A stretch of DNA of 64,000 nt, taken from positions 28,892,001 through 28,956,000 of the forward strand of contig OX467082.1 in assembly GCA_950106755.1 (NCBI GenBank). Reading direction: 5' to 3'. Numbering within the stretch: position 1 is the first letter of the stretch; each line of letters starts with the position of its first letter. This stretch comes from Climacium dendroides. Taxonomy: Eukaryota; Streptophyta; Bryopsida; Hypnales; Climaciaceae. A program made the position numbers and the translations under genes. Positions 48,867 to 61,700 of this stretch are shown piece by piece. Under the pieces are notes generated by a model, which was given only the letters and a program-made list of their open reading frames with translations, had not been told where the DNA came from and did no database searches.

Positions 48867-51800
48867 AAACTAGCAAAATTTCTCCCAGATTATTCCTCCA
48901 ACAAAATTTGAATACCACGGTATTCTAAACTTTCAGCACATATAGCAGGGTTTTTAGCAACTTGAGATTCTAAGTAAGCTCACATTTGGAACCTTTGCAA
49001 GTCCACAACTATGCCCCGAACGAACATTCTTTACCAACACACCCACCCACCCACCTCTGCCTTCGGTAACGGAACTAGTCTCCCGACACCATCACCATCA
49101 TTGTTCGAATTTCAAACGGACGCTGATCGCTCGGCATTGCATCTTCACAGATGTTGGTCAGCCAAAGTCCATGATTGTGCAATGGAAGGTGTAATCAATC
49201 TGGCTCCCGGAGACGAAGAGCAAAACTATTGAGCATTGTCAAGTTGATGAAGAAGACGAGGATGGAATGAGTGAGAAAAGCTGCATGGGTTGCATATTTA
49301 AGAGTTTTCAAGCTTGCCCGTGCGAGCAGTTTGATTTTCTTCTTCTTAATATTATTAGCCACCATGGAAATCATCCTTTTTGCTATCGCGTGAATCGTTT
49401 CCTTACATACAATATGCAACGAAAATATACAAAAGAACTCATTGGAGGTCAAACTACTGTGCAAGACTAGGAAGGATTCCCTGTCCTCCATCGCCACTTA
49501 TGGGCCTTACAGCGTCCTTGCCTGTGAGTGTGATCGAGCAGCTTGATGTTGTTGTTCATCTTAAGTTATTATTATTCGGTCTCCCGAGGCAGTTCAGAAC
49601 TGTCCTTCAGGTGGCCCACGATCCACCAGGGGTCCAGCCCACGATCCACCGCTGCGTCTGCAGCCATGCATTCGCCCGTCCGTATGGACTGTCAGGCTTG
49701 CTCCTTCGTGACGAAGAATTTCTCGTATCTTTCATCACTGCTTCACCGCAGTTTCGCCAACTCTTCTGTAAGTACCTCGTTACTCAATTAGGAAATTTCT
49801 GTTTGTAACCCGCATTGGGAGAGGCACCCTCTCTATTTCTATTTATAGCCTTCTTGTACTTGTCACGGCAGTTTGGCAGCAGATACTGTCCTGTGGATTC
49901 AAGATGGAAAGACACGTGGTCTATGCTGTCTGTAAATGCATACAATCTCATAAACTTAAGGTAAGACAGCCCATTGCGGTCAAATGACCCATTGTGGTCA
50001 CCTAAGAAATGACCCATTGTGGTTTTTTCCAAGGATGTAGGATGTGGGCAACAATGCATGTCTTACATGACAGCAATGGAGTGAACACTGACCTCATTAG
50101 GAACTTCTGAGTTTTCAGTGTGAAGTCCATTGTAAAAAGTGACTTTTTTGCCTTTTGTAATAGAAAATATTTTGAGTGCATTAGGCAGTGAGATGAGCAT
50201 TACAGATTCAGATTTTAGTGGTCTTAAGGTAGTCTACAGACTCCTTTGGGCTCAATGCTTCAGAAATTTCTAGCGAATTCATACTTTGTCAAAAAATAAT
50301 AATTTCAATTGCACTTGCTATTTCTCACACTTGTACTAATGTAAGAAGAAAATTGAAAAATTTCAGCAACAAGATGATGCCAAACTCCTCATTCTGACCA
50401 TGATGGGCTGGTTTACCTTATAGTAGAGGTACCCATTTCCAATCAGGTGCCCATGTGCAACTTGTAGGGTGCTCTATTTCCCACCAAGGTTGAATTCGAT
50501 TTTCAACCAAGCCTTGAAATGCATTCCAACTAAGGTAGAACTATCCATTACCACACAGATTTGCTATCTAGGTACTTTGGAGAAGCTATTTGTCAGTTCA
50601 CATATTTTTCAGAGATTGAATTGCTTGAGAAAAGTCAATTGCACAAAGAATGAAGACATTCTGACAAAAATTAAATTTTTTATTTTATTTTTTAAAGCTG
50701 AAATGTTTAACTGTGAGTAGACCTTTATTGAAGCATGACGAGACCATTGTTGAAGTGTAGATTGATGTGTCAGCTCCCCAAATGCATTGCCATCATGGTG
50801 AAGAATTAATAAGATTGTGGTAGTAGATATGTTAGTGACCGAAATGGGAGGAACCTATAGGTGGCAATATTGAGTAATTGGTGGTATTGGATAATTCCAC
50901 CTTAATAAGGTCATGAGACATATTCCAAAGTGGTGAGCAAGAAAGCAAGAAGTAGTAAGCAGGAGAGTAGTTTGGCTATGATTGGAATTAGAAGAGTCTA
51001 GTGATTGTCTATGGGTTGACAACACTTTTTGCCTTCCAAAATTCATAGTAATTTCAATCAATCAAAAAAATTACCAATTTTTTTGCAATCCTAGTCACCT
51101 CTAACAATGCACCTCTAAAAATATTTGCTTTCCCTAGCAACACTCTAGAGCATGTCCAAATTTACTTATTTGATTAGTTATGGGTAGCTTCACCACATTC
51201 TTGGCACCATGCACTAAAGTCCCAGGCAAGCATAGAAAGCGTGAATCTAAGGGAAGAAAGACCCTTGTACCAAAATGGGTGAATCCAAATACCTTTATAT
51301 TTTTGAAGAAGAGAGAGAAATGAGGAATATTGAGAGGAATACAAAAGTGGAAATTTTAATTTTAATTTTTTGACTTGGGAGTGAATAATATGTGATTTTC
51401 CCAAGTCAGAGGTGCTTAGCTCCCTATTAATATTCATAGGTACGACTTTGATGAATCAAAGCATGCCTTTGAATGGAGCCAGTGAGTCTAAGAATGATCC
51501 ACGGATCCACTGTACATTTCCATTCAATTCACTCCCCATAGTAAATCAAAACTTATTACAATCCATTCAATACACTTGTGTTTAAACGTCACCAAATTCA
51601 GGACTTTATTATGAGCAAAAATCACACATGATTTCCACCCTTGTCACCTACTCAATAGCCTAAAACCACACACATGGAATGGCAGTTCCATTTCTACATT
51701 CTTGTTTTTGGCACTTTTGTAGGGCCGGTTTTTAATACTTGGATGGTTTTTGAGCCTTCTCCTATAAGAGAGTTTTTTTTCCCTGTATTGGACTATTGCA

Positions 51801-52089
51801 ATGCCTACAATCTCTTTCATTTTGTGTCAAAATTAAAAAAAGGAGGAAAAAAGTCACTGGACAATCCTTGTGGGATGAGCAACTTGCACTCTGGAAGGAC
51901 CAATATTTGGGGAGAGCTGCCGCCAGTTAACCCATTGTTATAGCTGGTGGAATTGGGAAAAAAAATTGGTTGCAATTTGAAAACACTAGCCAAATATTGG
52001 TGAAAATTTACATAAATTTTTTATTCATGGATAAAAAAATAGAAAGAAAAAATTGAAATTAGTATTTGAAATGATGGTTCAATATGGAA
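48867..52089. other. Intergenic region between the two sulfate transporters, left part
   Basis: No supported gene. 49,000-49,850 is less AT-rich and has several overlapping open frames, but none has a recognisable domain. A tandem GCCCACGATCCACC word occurs near 49,615-49,650. A dispersed repeat lies at 49,963-50,135. Confidence 0.55.
49963..50135 (+). repeat. Dispersed repeat with CCCATTGTGGTC motif, copy 1
   Basis: Contains CCCATTGYGGTC three times and aligns with 52,355-52,525 in the same orientation (shared GTCACCTA(A/G)GAAATGAC, GTCTTACATGACA, and GGAGTGAA...TGACCTCA). Confidence 0.6.
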
Positions 52090-52354
52090 ATTAACCCCCA
52101 AAGGATCAAACATCATTTTTTGGCAGCATAGTAATTTTGGGTAGCTCACCAAAAACAAGAATATTTACTATCATGTGAGGATGAGAAGTACCTTACTGCT
52201 CCATCAATCTTTTTAACAATTGAATTTGCCCATGAAGAGTTATGGGGAAGAATGTCATTTTTTATGGACAATGATGGTAAGGTCAAGGTTATTTATACTA
52301 GAACAAAATTTGCATTACAATGCCTAGAGGTGAACTTAGGCAAACAAACTAGTA

Positions 52355-52525
52355 CTAAGGTAAAATAACCCATTGTGGTCAAATGACCTATAGTCGTCAC
52401 CTAGGAAATGACTCCATTGTGAATTTTTTTTGTATGTGAGATTTGAGCCAAAATCAATGTCTTACATGACAATATTGGAGTGAATAGTGACCTCAGTAGA
52501 AACTTCCGACTTTTCAATATGAAAT
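52355..52525 (+). repeat. Dispersed repeat with CCCATTGTGGTC motif, copy 2
   Basis: Second copy of 49,963-50,135, about 2.4 kb away, same orientation. Both lie between the two transporter genes. Confidence 0.6.
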
Positions 52526-52691
52526 TTTTAACTTATTTTGAATTTTTAATAGATAAACAAAGTTCTTCATATACATATGGGGTGGAAGGAGGTAGAACAA
52601 CTCATGCGGAATATGTAAATTAGAATTAGTAAGAGCTCAACCGCTTATAGTTAAGTCAAAAGTAGGAATTGTGTTTGAAGTATAATTTCAA

Positions 52692-53008
52692 ACCTCATTT
52701 AGATATAATAGAATAACCTTTTCCCAAAAAAATTGAATTAAAAAAAGTTGGAAAATTAAGATAACTTTCATCTCCAAAAATCTGTTTTAGATTTCAAGCC
52801 TCCAATCAAAAGTTATAGACAAATTTTAGGGAAGGTTTGGAAGGGAATTTTTTTTAACATTTTCAAACATCTTTTTTTTTATCTATAACTTTTGATTGGA
52901 AGATCTAAATCTCAAAAGAGTTTTTGGAGATAAAAATTATCTTGATTTTCCAATTATTGTGGTTCAATTTTTGGGTATAAAGTTATTCTACTATGTCTAA
53001 ATGAGGTC
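52692..53008. mobile_element. Foldback repeat (CAATCAAAAGTTAT family), copy
   Basis: Palindrome with ACCTCATTTAGATATAATAG at one end and CTACTATGTCTAAATGAGGT at the other. The same inner blocks as at 29,289-29,604 (ATCTCCAAAAATCTG, CAATCAAAAGTTATAGACAA). Pairing continues outward on both sides to about 52,634 and 53,061. Confidence 0.65.
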
Positions 53009-54970
53009 TAAAAATCTACTTCAAACACAATTCCTAAATTTGGACTATAAGCAGTCAAGCTTTCATCTTCAAATTATCCTATATCCTTTGACAATTCATG
53101 ATTGACAATGAATTTCATTATAAAAACAACCTCTCCACCCTTAACCTCTCATTGTAGTACTTGTGAAGCAAATCCTTCATTATGCCAAGAAGTGTTTTCT
53201 TGATGGCAAATTTGTCAAATGACATTGGTATTTCTCATTTCTATGTAGAGTTAATTGTTGGATTTTAGAATTTTTGTCATAAGACCATGACATAAAATTT
53301 TAGAGGCTTTGACATGTTGGGGTTTGGCTAATGGTCCCAATCTTCACCCACTACCTATTCTAGCTTCATCCTTCTAACTAGCACATCCTTTGCATTTGCC
53401 CTTGGCTTCAGTCAACCAAATATTGGCAGCCCAAGTTGCCCCTCAAGTTTAAATTTGTCTAAATCCCCTCCCCCTATAACTTCTTCACCTAGCATCAGAT
53501 TGAAACAAAAAAATTATATAATCACAAAGTTCTTGCAAAACTATATGTCCTCAAAAAAATTTAGTAACAACTCTAATTATGATTTTACAATATCTATAGA
53601 CTTCCATACAAAATCTTGGAATTTTATATGTCTCATGTACAAAGGTTGGTCAATTTTGATTGTATGGAAGGTTGTTGCAAGGAATAGAGTATGGTTTCTA
53701 TTATCAACTATAATTGTTTTTAATTCCTACAAACTCAAAGCCATTTTTTGTCTAAAAACATTCAAAATTATCATTTTCAATGCAAACAACAACAATTTTA
53801 AACATTTGTTTTTCTTGCATATCCAACCATAGGATCTTGCAATAGACTAGCATGAAAATTTTTAGGAGAAGTTTCAAAAACTTTGATAATATTGATCACA
53901 AGTGACCATCTTTAGATTGTTGCCCCTCTTTTTTGAATTTTCCGTTCTCAAATTTTGAGATTTTTCTTAAAATAAATTTTTTCAAAAAATTAGACTACAT
54001 TATAAATTCAATGGCAGTAGCTTCATCAAATTCCAAGTTAAATTCCGCCTTGTGGAAATTTTTTAAGTTAAGTGGTATAGTGCATGTAGTTTACAACTCA
54101 TTTGGGGGGACTTGGTTTAGACACAAATTGGAAAGTTAGCTAACCAATGCAATTGTTGTCCACCTTTATAAGGGAAACAATTGAGATCTAAAGAGCTCAA
54201 GGGACAAGAGTCCCACTCTTGTTTTTTTCTTTCATTAGATGGGATAGTTTTAAGAACAAGATTTATATCAAATGTACATAACCATTAAAGGTCCATTGTC
54301 CTCACGGAGGACAATTTGGAATTTGGCTAGATTCCTATGAGCTAAATTTTTACTTGATTTTTGTGAAACTTTTTGAGGACAAGTAAGAGCTTTGTGATTA
54401 TATAATGTTTGTTTCAATCCAATGCTAAGTAAAGAAGTTATAGGGAGGGATTGAACAAATTTTCATTTGAAGGGTAGGCTAGGTTGCTAATATTTTGTTG
54501 AGTGAAGCTACAGGCACATGCACAAGGTTGTGTTGGTTAGAAGGACTAAAGCTAGGGTGGACAACGAGTGAAGGGTTGGAATCATTGGCCAATCCTTGGC
54601 ATATCAAAAAACCCTGGAATTTTATGTTATGGTCTCATAGCAAAAATTCTAGGATATGAAAATTAAATCTACAAAATAAATGAGAAATACCAAAGTCATT
54701 TGATAAATTTACCAAAAAAAAATGTTTGCAAAATGTAGGATTTGCTTCATTGGCATTTGGTGAGAAGCTAGGGTGAATAGGTTGTTTTTATGATGAAATC
54801 CATTGTCCATGATGAATCTTCAAAGGGTATAGGATAGTTTGAAGATGAAAGCTTGATTGCTTGTAGCCAAAACTTTGAATTAAAAGAAGTTGGGAAATCA
54901 AGATAACTTTCATTTCCAAAAATCTGTTTGAGATCTAGATCCTCCAATCAAAAGTTATGAACAAAATTTA
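52870..54970. repeat. Large inverted repeat, arms about 600-690 bp
   Basis: Left arm about 52,870-53,562 and right arm about 54,366-54,970 are inverted diverged copies. Paired landmarks are AACTTTTGATTGGA, GGACAATGGATT-type words, TATAATCACAAAG and TGTCCTCAAAAA. The spacer of about 800 bp is AT-rich and non-coding. It contains and overlaps the smaller foldback at 52,692-53,008. Confidence 0.6.
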
Positions 54971-55930
54971 GAGAAGGATTGTATGGGTTCAAATACAATT
55001 TCTAAGTTTGACTTAACTATGAGGGGTTGAGCTCCTATCAATTATACTTTATATATCTCACATGGATTGTTTTACTTCCTACCACCCTATATGTATATAA
55101 ACAAATTTTCTTCTCATTTGGAGATTTTAGGTAAATTGCTTTTGAAGCCATACAAGGTAGTACACAATAGATTTAAATTTCTTATAGTTTAATATTCAAG
55201 CAATGAAATTACATCACATTGCAAACCTTACTTGACACCCCTTCTTGGCATGGCCACCATGCGGATGTCCTAAAGGAAGGTAGATGAAGGAAGTCAAGCT
55301 CAAAGTTCCTAATGGAGGGGACAAGCTAGGAATACACTAGGATTGTAGGTGAACCCATTTTAAAAGGTTGCCCAAAGCCTTTCCATATATATTATTCATA
55401 TAGTCCTTCTAAATTCTATAGGAAAAGAAAGTGTTTTTTTTCCAAATTTTTTTGGAATTTGTAAAGCCGATTAGTCTATCTTTCAATCCACCGTTGGATT
55501 TCAAATTTTCAAAATTATATAATGGCAAAGGTGTTCAAAAAATTATATTGTACATTATGAGCTCTTTAACATTGTTGCATAGCAATATTTTTGTGGATTT
55601 ACTCTATGTCTTTTTTTGGCTTGAAATTTTTTGGAAACATGATAGACATTATGCTCAGTATGCTAATTTTTTTTTAATTCAAAATCTGTAGTATAAAAAT
55701 TTGCTACAATCAATGGTCAAAAGCATCTAAAATTGTCAAACATAGTGGAATCAAAAACTTTCCCTTCAAAAGCTAATATCTTTTTACTAGTTCTTCTTCT
55801 ATAAGTCTATAAGATCCTATAGCTAAATTTTCAAGAAAAAAAGGTTTAGTTGAAAATTTTGATGAACACAACATTAGGAACAATTTTGAGTGTTCTTCAC
55901 AAAAAGATGGCCTTGGGCCTTTAGGGGTTA
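54280..55930 (+). mobile_element. Larger member of the AACCCCTAAAG-end family
   Basis: The left end begins near AACCATTAAAGGTCCATTGT with a GAGGACAATTTGG block comparable to the GAGGGACAAAAT block of the elements at 3,957 and 56,491. The right end in reverse complement reads AACCCCTAAAGGCCCAAGG. It includes an inserted CAATCAAAAGTTAT-family repeat (54,720-55,110). Confidence 0.4.
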
Positions 55931-56490
55931 ATTTATAATTCATGAAATTAAAGTAGAATATCCACTCCAGTTCCTCAAATATTTACTATTTGAAATTCCA
56001 ATCCATCAAGTAACCAAGGTTACCTAAAAGTATCAAATTAAGCATTTCAACATAGTTCCTATTCTTGGCTTTTGTCAGGCCTTCTTGGTAATTGAAATAA
56101 ACTTTTAAATTGTCTTAGCATAATTATATGTTTTAGACATGTATGAAAAAAATTTGAATTTCCAAAGTATTAAGTATAAGCATGTGTACTAAAAATTGAC
56201 CACAAGCTCTCATAGTTAGAAGGTGAAAATTTCAAGGCAAAGAATTTGTAGAACTAGAGGTATTGCAACAAAATCACAATTAGATGCGTTTGCTTAACGT
56301 ACCTTTCAAGAACTTAACCTTCAAAGCAAGTGGCCCCCCATAGCTAAGGTAGTCACCAATTAAAAATGCTCTAGGTATTGAATTAATAGGTGAATTCTTT
56401 GTTTCTACAGTGAACAATGAAGTCATCCATCAAACACTTTGGGTCTTCAACACCCTTCAAGGGTAAAATAGGCTTTGCATCGGATGATTT

Positions 56491-57423
56491 AACCCCTAAA
56501 GTCCCATTGTCCCCTTGAGGGACAAAATGGATTTTGGGCAGGCTCTTATGGTCTCAATATTTGTTGTAATTTTTTAAATCTTTTTTTGAAGATAGGAAAA
56601 CACATTAGCTTTCCAAAAATATAATTTTTACTTCAATTAGAGTCTGGGAGCAAAAGTTATGAAACAAAAAGCTCTTTTTTCCACTCGGCGGGTAGAAAAA
56701 AAACTTTAAAAAAAACTTAAAGTAAATTTTTTTTTAAATTGTTCTACATAGATTATATTTTTATGTACATGGCAAGCTTTGATTTGTTCCATTTGAATTT
56801 GTAATGAGAAAGTTATGAACAATCTTGTTTTTCAGGCAATTAGAGAAACTTCTTGAAAAAATAACTTGTAGAATTCATTTCTGACATCAATTTTCACAAT
56901 CTAAAAAAAAACAAAGTTTCACAAGGTCAAAATGTCTTACAAGAACAACCTCACTGTTGAGATTAGTATATTTCAATTCCATCTTAAAGCTATTAATAAT
57001 TTAGATTTTCCTTCAATCTTGAACCTACTTCTACTTAACAATTTTTTAGTGAATGAAAATTAAGTGTCTTTAAGAAAAAATAAAATTCCTAGAATCTCAA
57101 CTCAATTCTTTATCATATAAAATTATAAATTCAAAATTAGTAGAGTAAAAATGATAAGTTATGAAGGTTTAAAGCCAAATAATGTAGTCGAGCAAGGTAT
57201 AAAAAAAATTTGTTTTCTTCACTTTAAGCACAAATATCTTACAATCTACACGGTCAAAGTTTGTAAAATTTTTGCCATACATTCTTATACTGGTCCAATA
57301 CAAGATCCTATGGTTAGATATGAAAAAAAAAAACTTTTTTAAAACTTTTTTTGCTCATTGCTATAGAAATGATAGTTTTGAGTGGATTTTGGTGGAAAAA
57401 AGACCTTGGGACTTTAAAGAGTT
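56491..57423 (+). mobile_element. Uninterrupted member of the AACCCCTAAAG-end family
   Basis: A 933-bp element. The left end reads AACCCCTAAAGTCCCATTG and the right end in reverse complement reads AACTCTTTAAAGTCCCAAGG. It aligns with both halves of 3,957-5,366 but lacks the foldback, so it defines the intact structure of the family. No open frame of note. Confidence 0.6.
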
Positions 57424-58745
57424 GGGAGTGGTACTCATCCATTTTGACCTTAGAGGCAAGGATTTTGCTCAAAAAATAAAAAGATATTTTGACCGAAGTT
57501 TCTCCTTGTCTATAGAATCGTTGAATTGCAATTACAAAATCTTGGGATCATATTGCCATTTTTACTTAAAGGAATGTTTACTTTTGTATAAATAACTGAA
57601 TTTTTCTTATTCCATAATTTGCTTGTTTCAACCATGTGTGGGTGTAATACTGTAGTACCAGTCCATGCAAGTTTGGAAGGTATTTTTGGGGACAAGGGTG
57701 ACGTACTGACAAACGACAACTGTTTTATTAGGAAAGAATATCTTCATTAGATCACTGCAAGTTTTAGGCATTTCTTAGTGGTTCAGTGTTCTCTGGAACT
57801 AACTGGTCAGTTCCGTGCTTTCCTAGATAGGAAAGTTGGACCTCAAAACTGCAGACTTTGGCCATGCATCCCCACTCCCCAGATGCCGATTCAGTTGAAA
57901 AGGTCGGTGATGTCAGACTCAGTTGGTACAGGGGATTTTCTCGAAAACACATATAAAACCTTGGCAATGGAATTCCGTTCCATTTGTTTCAAAAAAAACG
58001 AACAAAAACAAACTAACAGCATGCATGAAGTTCTGCAACAGCACGTTATTTTCTTGGGGTCCAGCAAAATTGCGCATGTGAAGATCAGTTGCATCATCAA
58101 GACTATCTATTTATCCAATTTTAGCTACATACATACATTTGGGTACATAGATTACTTTGACATAGAAATATTAGGCAAATGTATGCGTGTTACTTCATTT
58201 GATTGTGGAGACGCAAGCCGATATCATCGACAGAAATTTTTTCTCCCACCTCAAACAGGTCGAATTTTGCCGAAAATTTACAGTACCGGTAGTTCGGGTA
58301 TACCCCATCTTTAATTTATATGGAAATTCACACCAAAGATGGCATTCATGTAGTATCCCTCAATGACGAATGTACGACGATGCTTGTACAGAAAAAGAGA
58401 GAAGATGAGTACGGTATGAACAAAACAAGCTACCATTTTTATTTCAAAGAAACGGGGTCAAAAAATATTCCCCCACCGTGCTGGTGTAACCAGAACAGGC
58501 TGCTGTCGGTGACATGTACACGAACACTCTGTTTTAATTCAAAATAGGCACACACGGGACACCCACCGAGTTTCTTCTTTCCGGATTCTACATCCGACAT
58601 TGGTCGGTAGATGCTGAAAGTGCCCATCAAAGAGTTGGACATTCTGCGTTTGACACTCTTGTACAATCGGACACTCTTGTCCCCAGGACAGTCTTTAACA
58701 TGGGGAATTTTAAAAAGAATATAAAAACAATCACAAATTTCCTAT
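57424..58745. other. 3' flank of sulfate transporter A
   Basis: No supported gene. A minus-strand AATAAA at 58,438-58,443, about 300 bp beyond the stop codon, is a reasonable polyadenylation signal. A direct repeat GACACTCTTGT occurs twice near 58,650-58,680. A 178-codon open frame (57,778-58,314) starts only with GTG and has no recognisable domain. Confidence 0.5.
58438..58443 (-). terminator. Candidate polyadenylation signal for transporter A
   Basis: AATAAA on the minus strand, about 300 bp after the stop codon of the gene. Confidence 0.4.
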
Positions 58746-61700
58746 CTAAACTGATCGCTCGGCACTGGCCTTGTTCAACATGATGGAGCACACTTGCACA
58801 GCCTCACCCACTGTGAAAAACACCCACTCCGACCCCAGCAGCTCCAAATAATTCGACGTGTCGAACTTCTGCATGACCTGAGTCCCCGGGTTCGCAAACG
58901 CCAACTGCAAGTCCATCACATTTCGGTGAGACCTCATGCTCTATACTATCCAAACCCTTCTTGCATTTGAAAATACAATTAGAAAAGAAGAAGGAATATT
59001 GTCATTTGAAAGCCCAATATACCTGAATGCCTCGTCTCTTTGTAGTCTTCAGAAGCTCCTCGAAGGCAATGATCCCGCTGGTGTCAATATTCGTTACAGC
59101 TGTACACCAACAGTAAGAAAAAAATTTAATGACCGAATCACATATTCCTTTATTACACACACACAAAACCTCTTGACCTTCTCCACAATAGCATTACTAT
59201 AAGAACCTCCAAAACAATTTCGAACTTCCCTAAATTGACATACTGGAATATCTTGCACACTTGTTTACTGCAAAACACTTGTCGAATGTTCAAACTTTAT
59301 CATCGTCATTTTTCAGTGACCAAATGCGGTCAAATTAAAGAGGTCAGGCTGAAATCTAAGCAAAGATGTTAAGCCGTGTCAAAAACTGATGGGAGAAGTG
59401 GCAACTTACGGGTCAAGTCCACAATGAGGTACTGAATGGGAGCCCCGCCCGTCTGCTCCAGCCTTACCACCTCTTCCTCTACGTAATGCAGCACTTTGTC
59501 CTGAATGTACTGTGAGTTGGAGAAGTAAATGGCCGCGTCGATACGAACTGCGACAATGCCGGGTGCCAGAGTGGCGTCGGGGTACTGCTCCACGTTGCGG
59601 TAGACGTTAGTCCCGGCGATGTTCCCCAAGCGGGCTGTGTGGGGGCGCGTCACGTTGAACAGGATCTTGACGAAGGAGATGCAGACGGCGATGAGGAGGC
59701 CGATTTCTACTGAGACGAAGAAGACGCCGAAGAAAGCTCCCAAAGTGGCCAGGAAGTCGAACTTGTCAACCTTCCAGATGAGGTAGGCGGCCCTGAGGTC
59801 GATCAAGGAGAGGACGGCGGAGATAATGATGGCGGACAGGATGGCGTTGGGCGTATACTTGAACAACGGCGTGAGAAACAAGAGGGTGAAGAGCACCACA
59901 ACGGCCATGACGATGTTGGACATGGCGGTTTTCACTCCGGCCTGGTAATTCACCGCGGATCTTGAGAATGACCCTGGCAGGAGCAACATCACAAACCACA
60001 TCACAAAAATTATCCACAAAAGCAACGGAAAAAATCTTTAAACAACGTGGAAAACAGAAGTGGTTTCTTTACCCCAGAATCAAAGTCACAAACAGCGTCG
60101 CAAAGATCATCTACCAAAAGAACAAAGGAAAGAAAAGTGTTCAGACACGTGAAAAAATAATTGGTTCTTTTACCCTGAAATCAAATTCACAAACTGTGAA
60201 ACAACAAAATCTCAAAAAGCAAGTGCAGGAAAGGTTTAGAACAGAAATGTAAAACAGAAGTGGCCCGTTGATAGGTACCTGTTGTGACGTAGCAGGAGGT
60301 GACGGAGCCACAGAGGTTCATGATACCGAAGGCAATCATCTCCTGGTTACCATCGATGTGGTAATCCCGGAGTGCAGCAAAGGTACGTCCAATTGCAACA
60401 CCCTCCGTGAGTGCAATGAGAGCAGCCACCAATCCTATCTTCGCTCCCTTTGCGACGTACTTCCCAGAGAAGAAAATCTGATCTGCTGAAGTAGGGTTGA
60501 TTCCTTTCTTGATGGGCCCGACCTACAAGAAACATACTGATTAGAATTTTGTATAGACCACACAAATATTCACCATGCTCGCAATTCGCATTCAATTGAC
60601 GATGCTCAACCTTCACGCTGAACAGGAAGGTAAGAAACTCACAACTTTGACGCCGTGATGGTTTGACTTGAAGATGAACACAAACAGTGTTGCAAGGACA
60701 ACCGAAGTAAGAGGTGCAATTGCAGAAACCCAGAACAGCTTAGGTTTCTTCTTGGCCTGCACATCCGAGTGTCACATTCAGGAGTTCTTACCTTCAGCAT
60801 CGTTCACACACAAAGCAAACTCTGAGAGCAAACTGAAATAAAACCAAAAGAAACCAGAATAATAGCATAAGCATGTTGTGTCACCCCAAATCTTGACCTC
60901 CATGCAACTAATGGAATCGTAGTTATCCTCCTAAATGTTCAACGTAGGACGAAAGCAACGAGGAGAAAATAACAAGAGTTCAGGTATGCTAAAAAGACTT
61001 TGGACAATGCAAGGGGAGTTAAATTGTGTACATACAATCAACTTAGTGGCGATGAGGAAGGCCAGAAAGGCGAGTCCAATCACGATAGACCGCCAGTTCC
61101 ACTGCAAAAAGAGACAGCCCAAAAATCATTACCATGTCACCACCAAACATGAAACCCTAATTTCACGGAGTACAAACGACATTTCTTGGATCTCAAAATA
61201 CCTTTAGAAACACACCAGCATATCTCCGAAAAGCGAATTCACAGCACTTTGATTCTCTACAGCAGTTGGATTTTCTCTTACCTGGTCGATTTCGCCCCAG
61301 ACCGATTTCATGACCGGGATGAAGCCCGTTTTGGTGGTGAAGTTGGTGATGTTGAGCAGTCCCTTGAGCTGTTGCAAGGCGATGGTGACTGCGGCGCCCG
61401 CCATGAAGCCAATGATCGCCGCATGCGAGAGGAACTGGATGATGAACCCCAGGCGGAAGAGACCCAAGGCGGTCTGAAACACGCCCGCAAAGAAAGTTGC
61501 TGTGAAGGCCAGCTGCAAATACACGTCCGGATGCTTCGAGAGACTAACCTCCTGCTTCAACAATGTCCCCAGAAGCAACGACACCACGGCGACGGGACCG
61601 ATGGCGATGTCCCGGGAGCTTCCGAGCACGGCGTATACCAAAGGCGGCACAAAACTCGAATCTGAAAATCGCTCACAACACACAACAAGCCAATAAGAAA

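Noticed and set aside
53455..53832. 125-codon plus-strand open frame
   Set aside because: Lies within repeat and AT-rich spacer of the large inverted repeat, with low-complexity composition and no domain.
57778..58314. 178-codon plus-strand open frame downstream of transporter A
   Set aside because: Starts with GTG, not ATG; no recognisable domain or splice context; lies in the likely 3' untranslated region of the opposite strand.
61186..61665. 159-codon plus-strand open frame
   Set aside because: Antisense shadow of transporter A exon 3, which is fully explained by the splice model.
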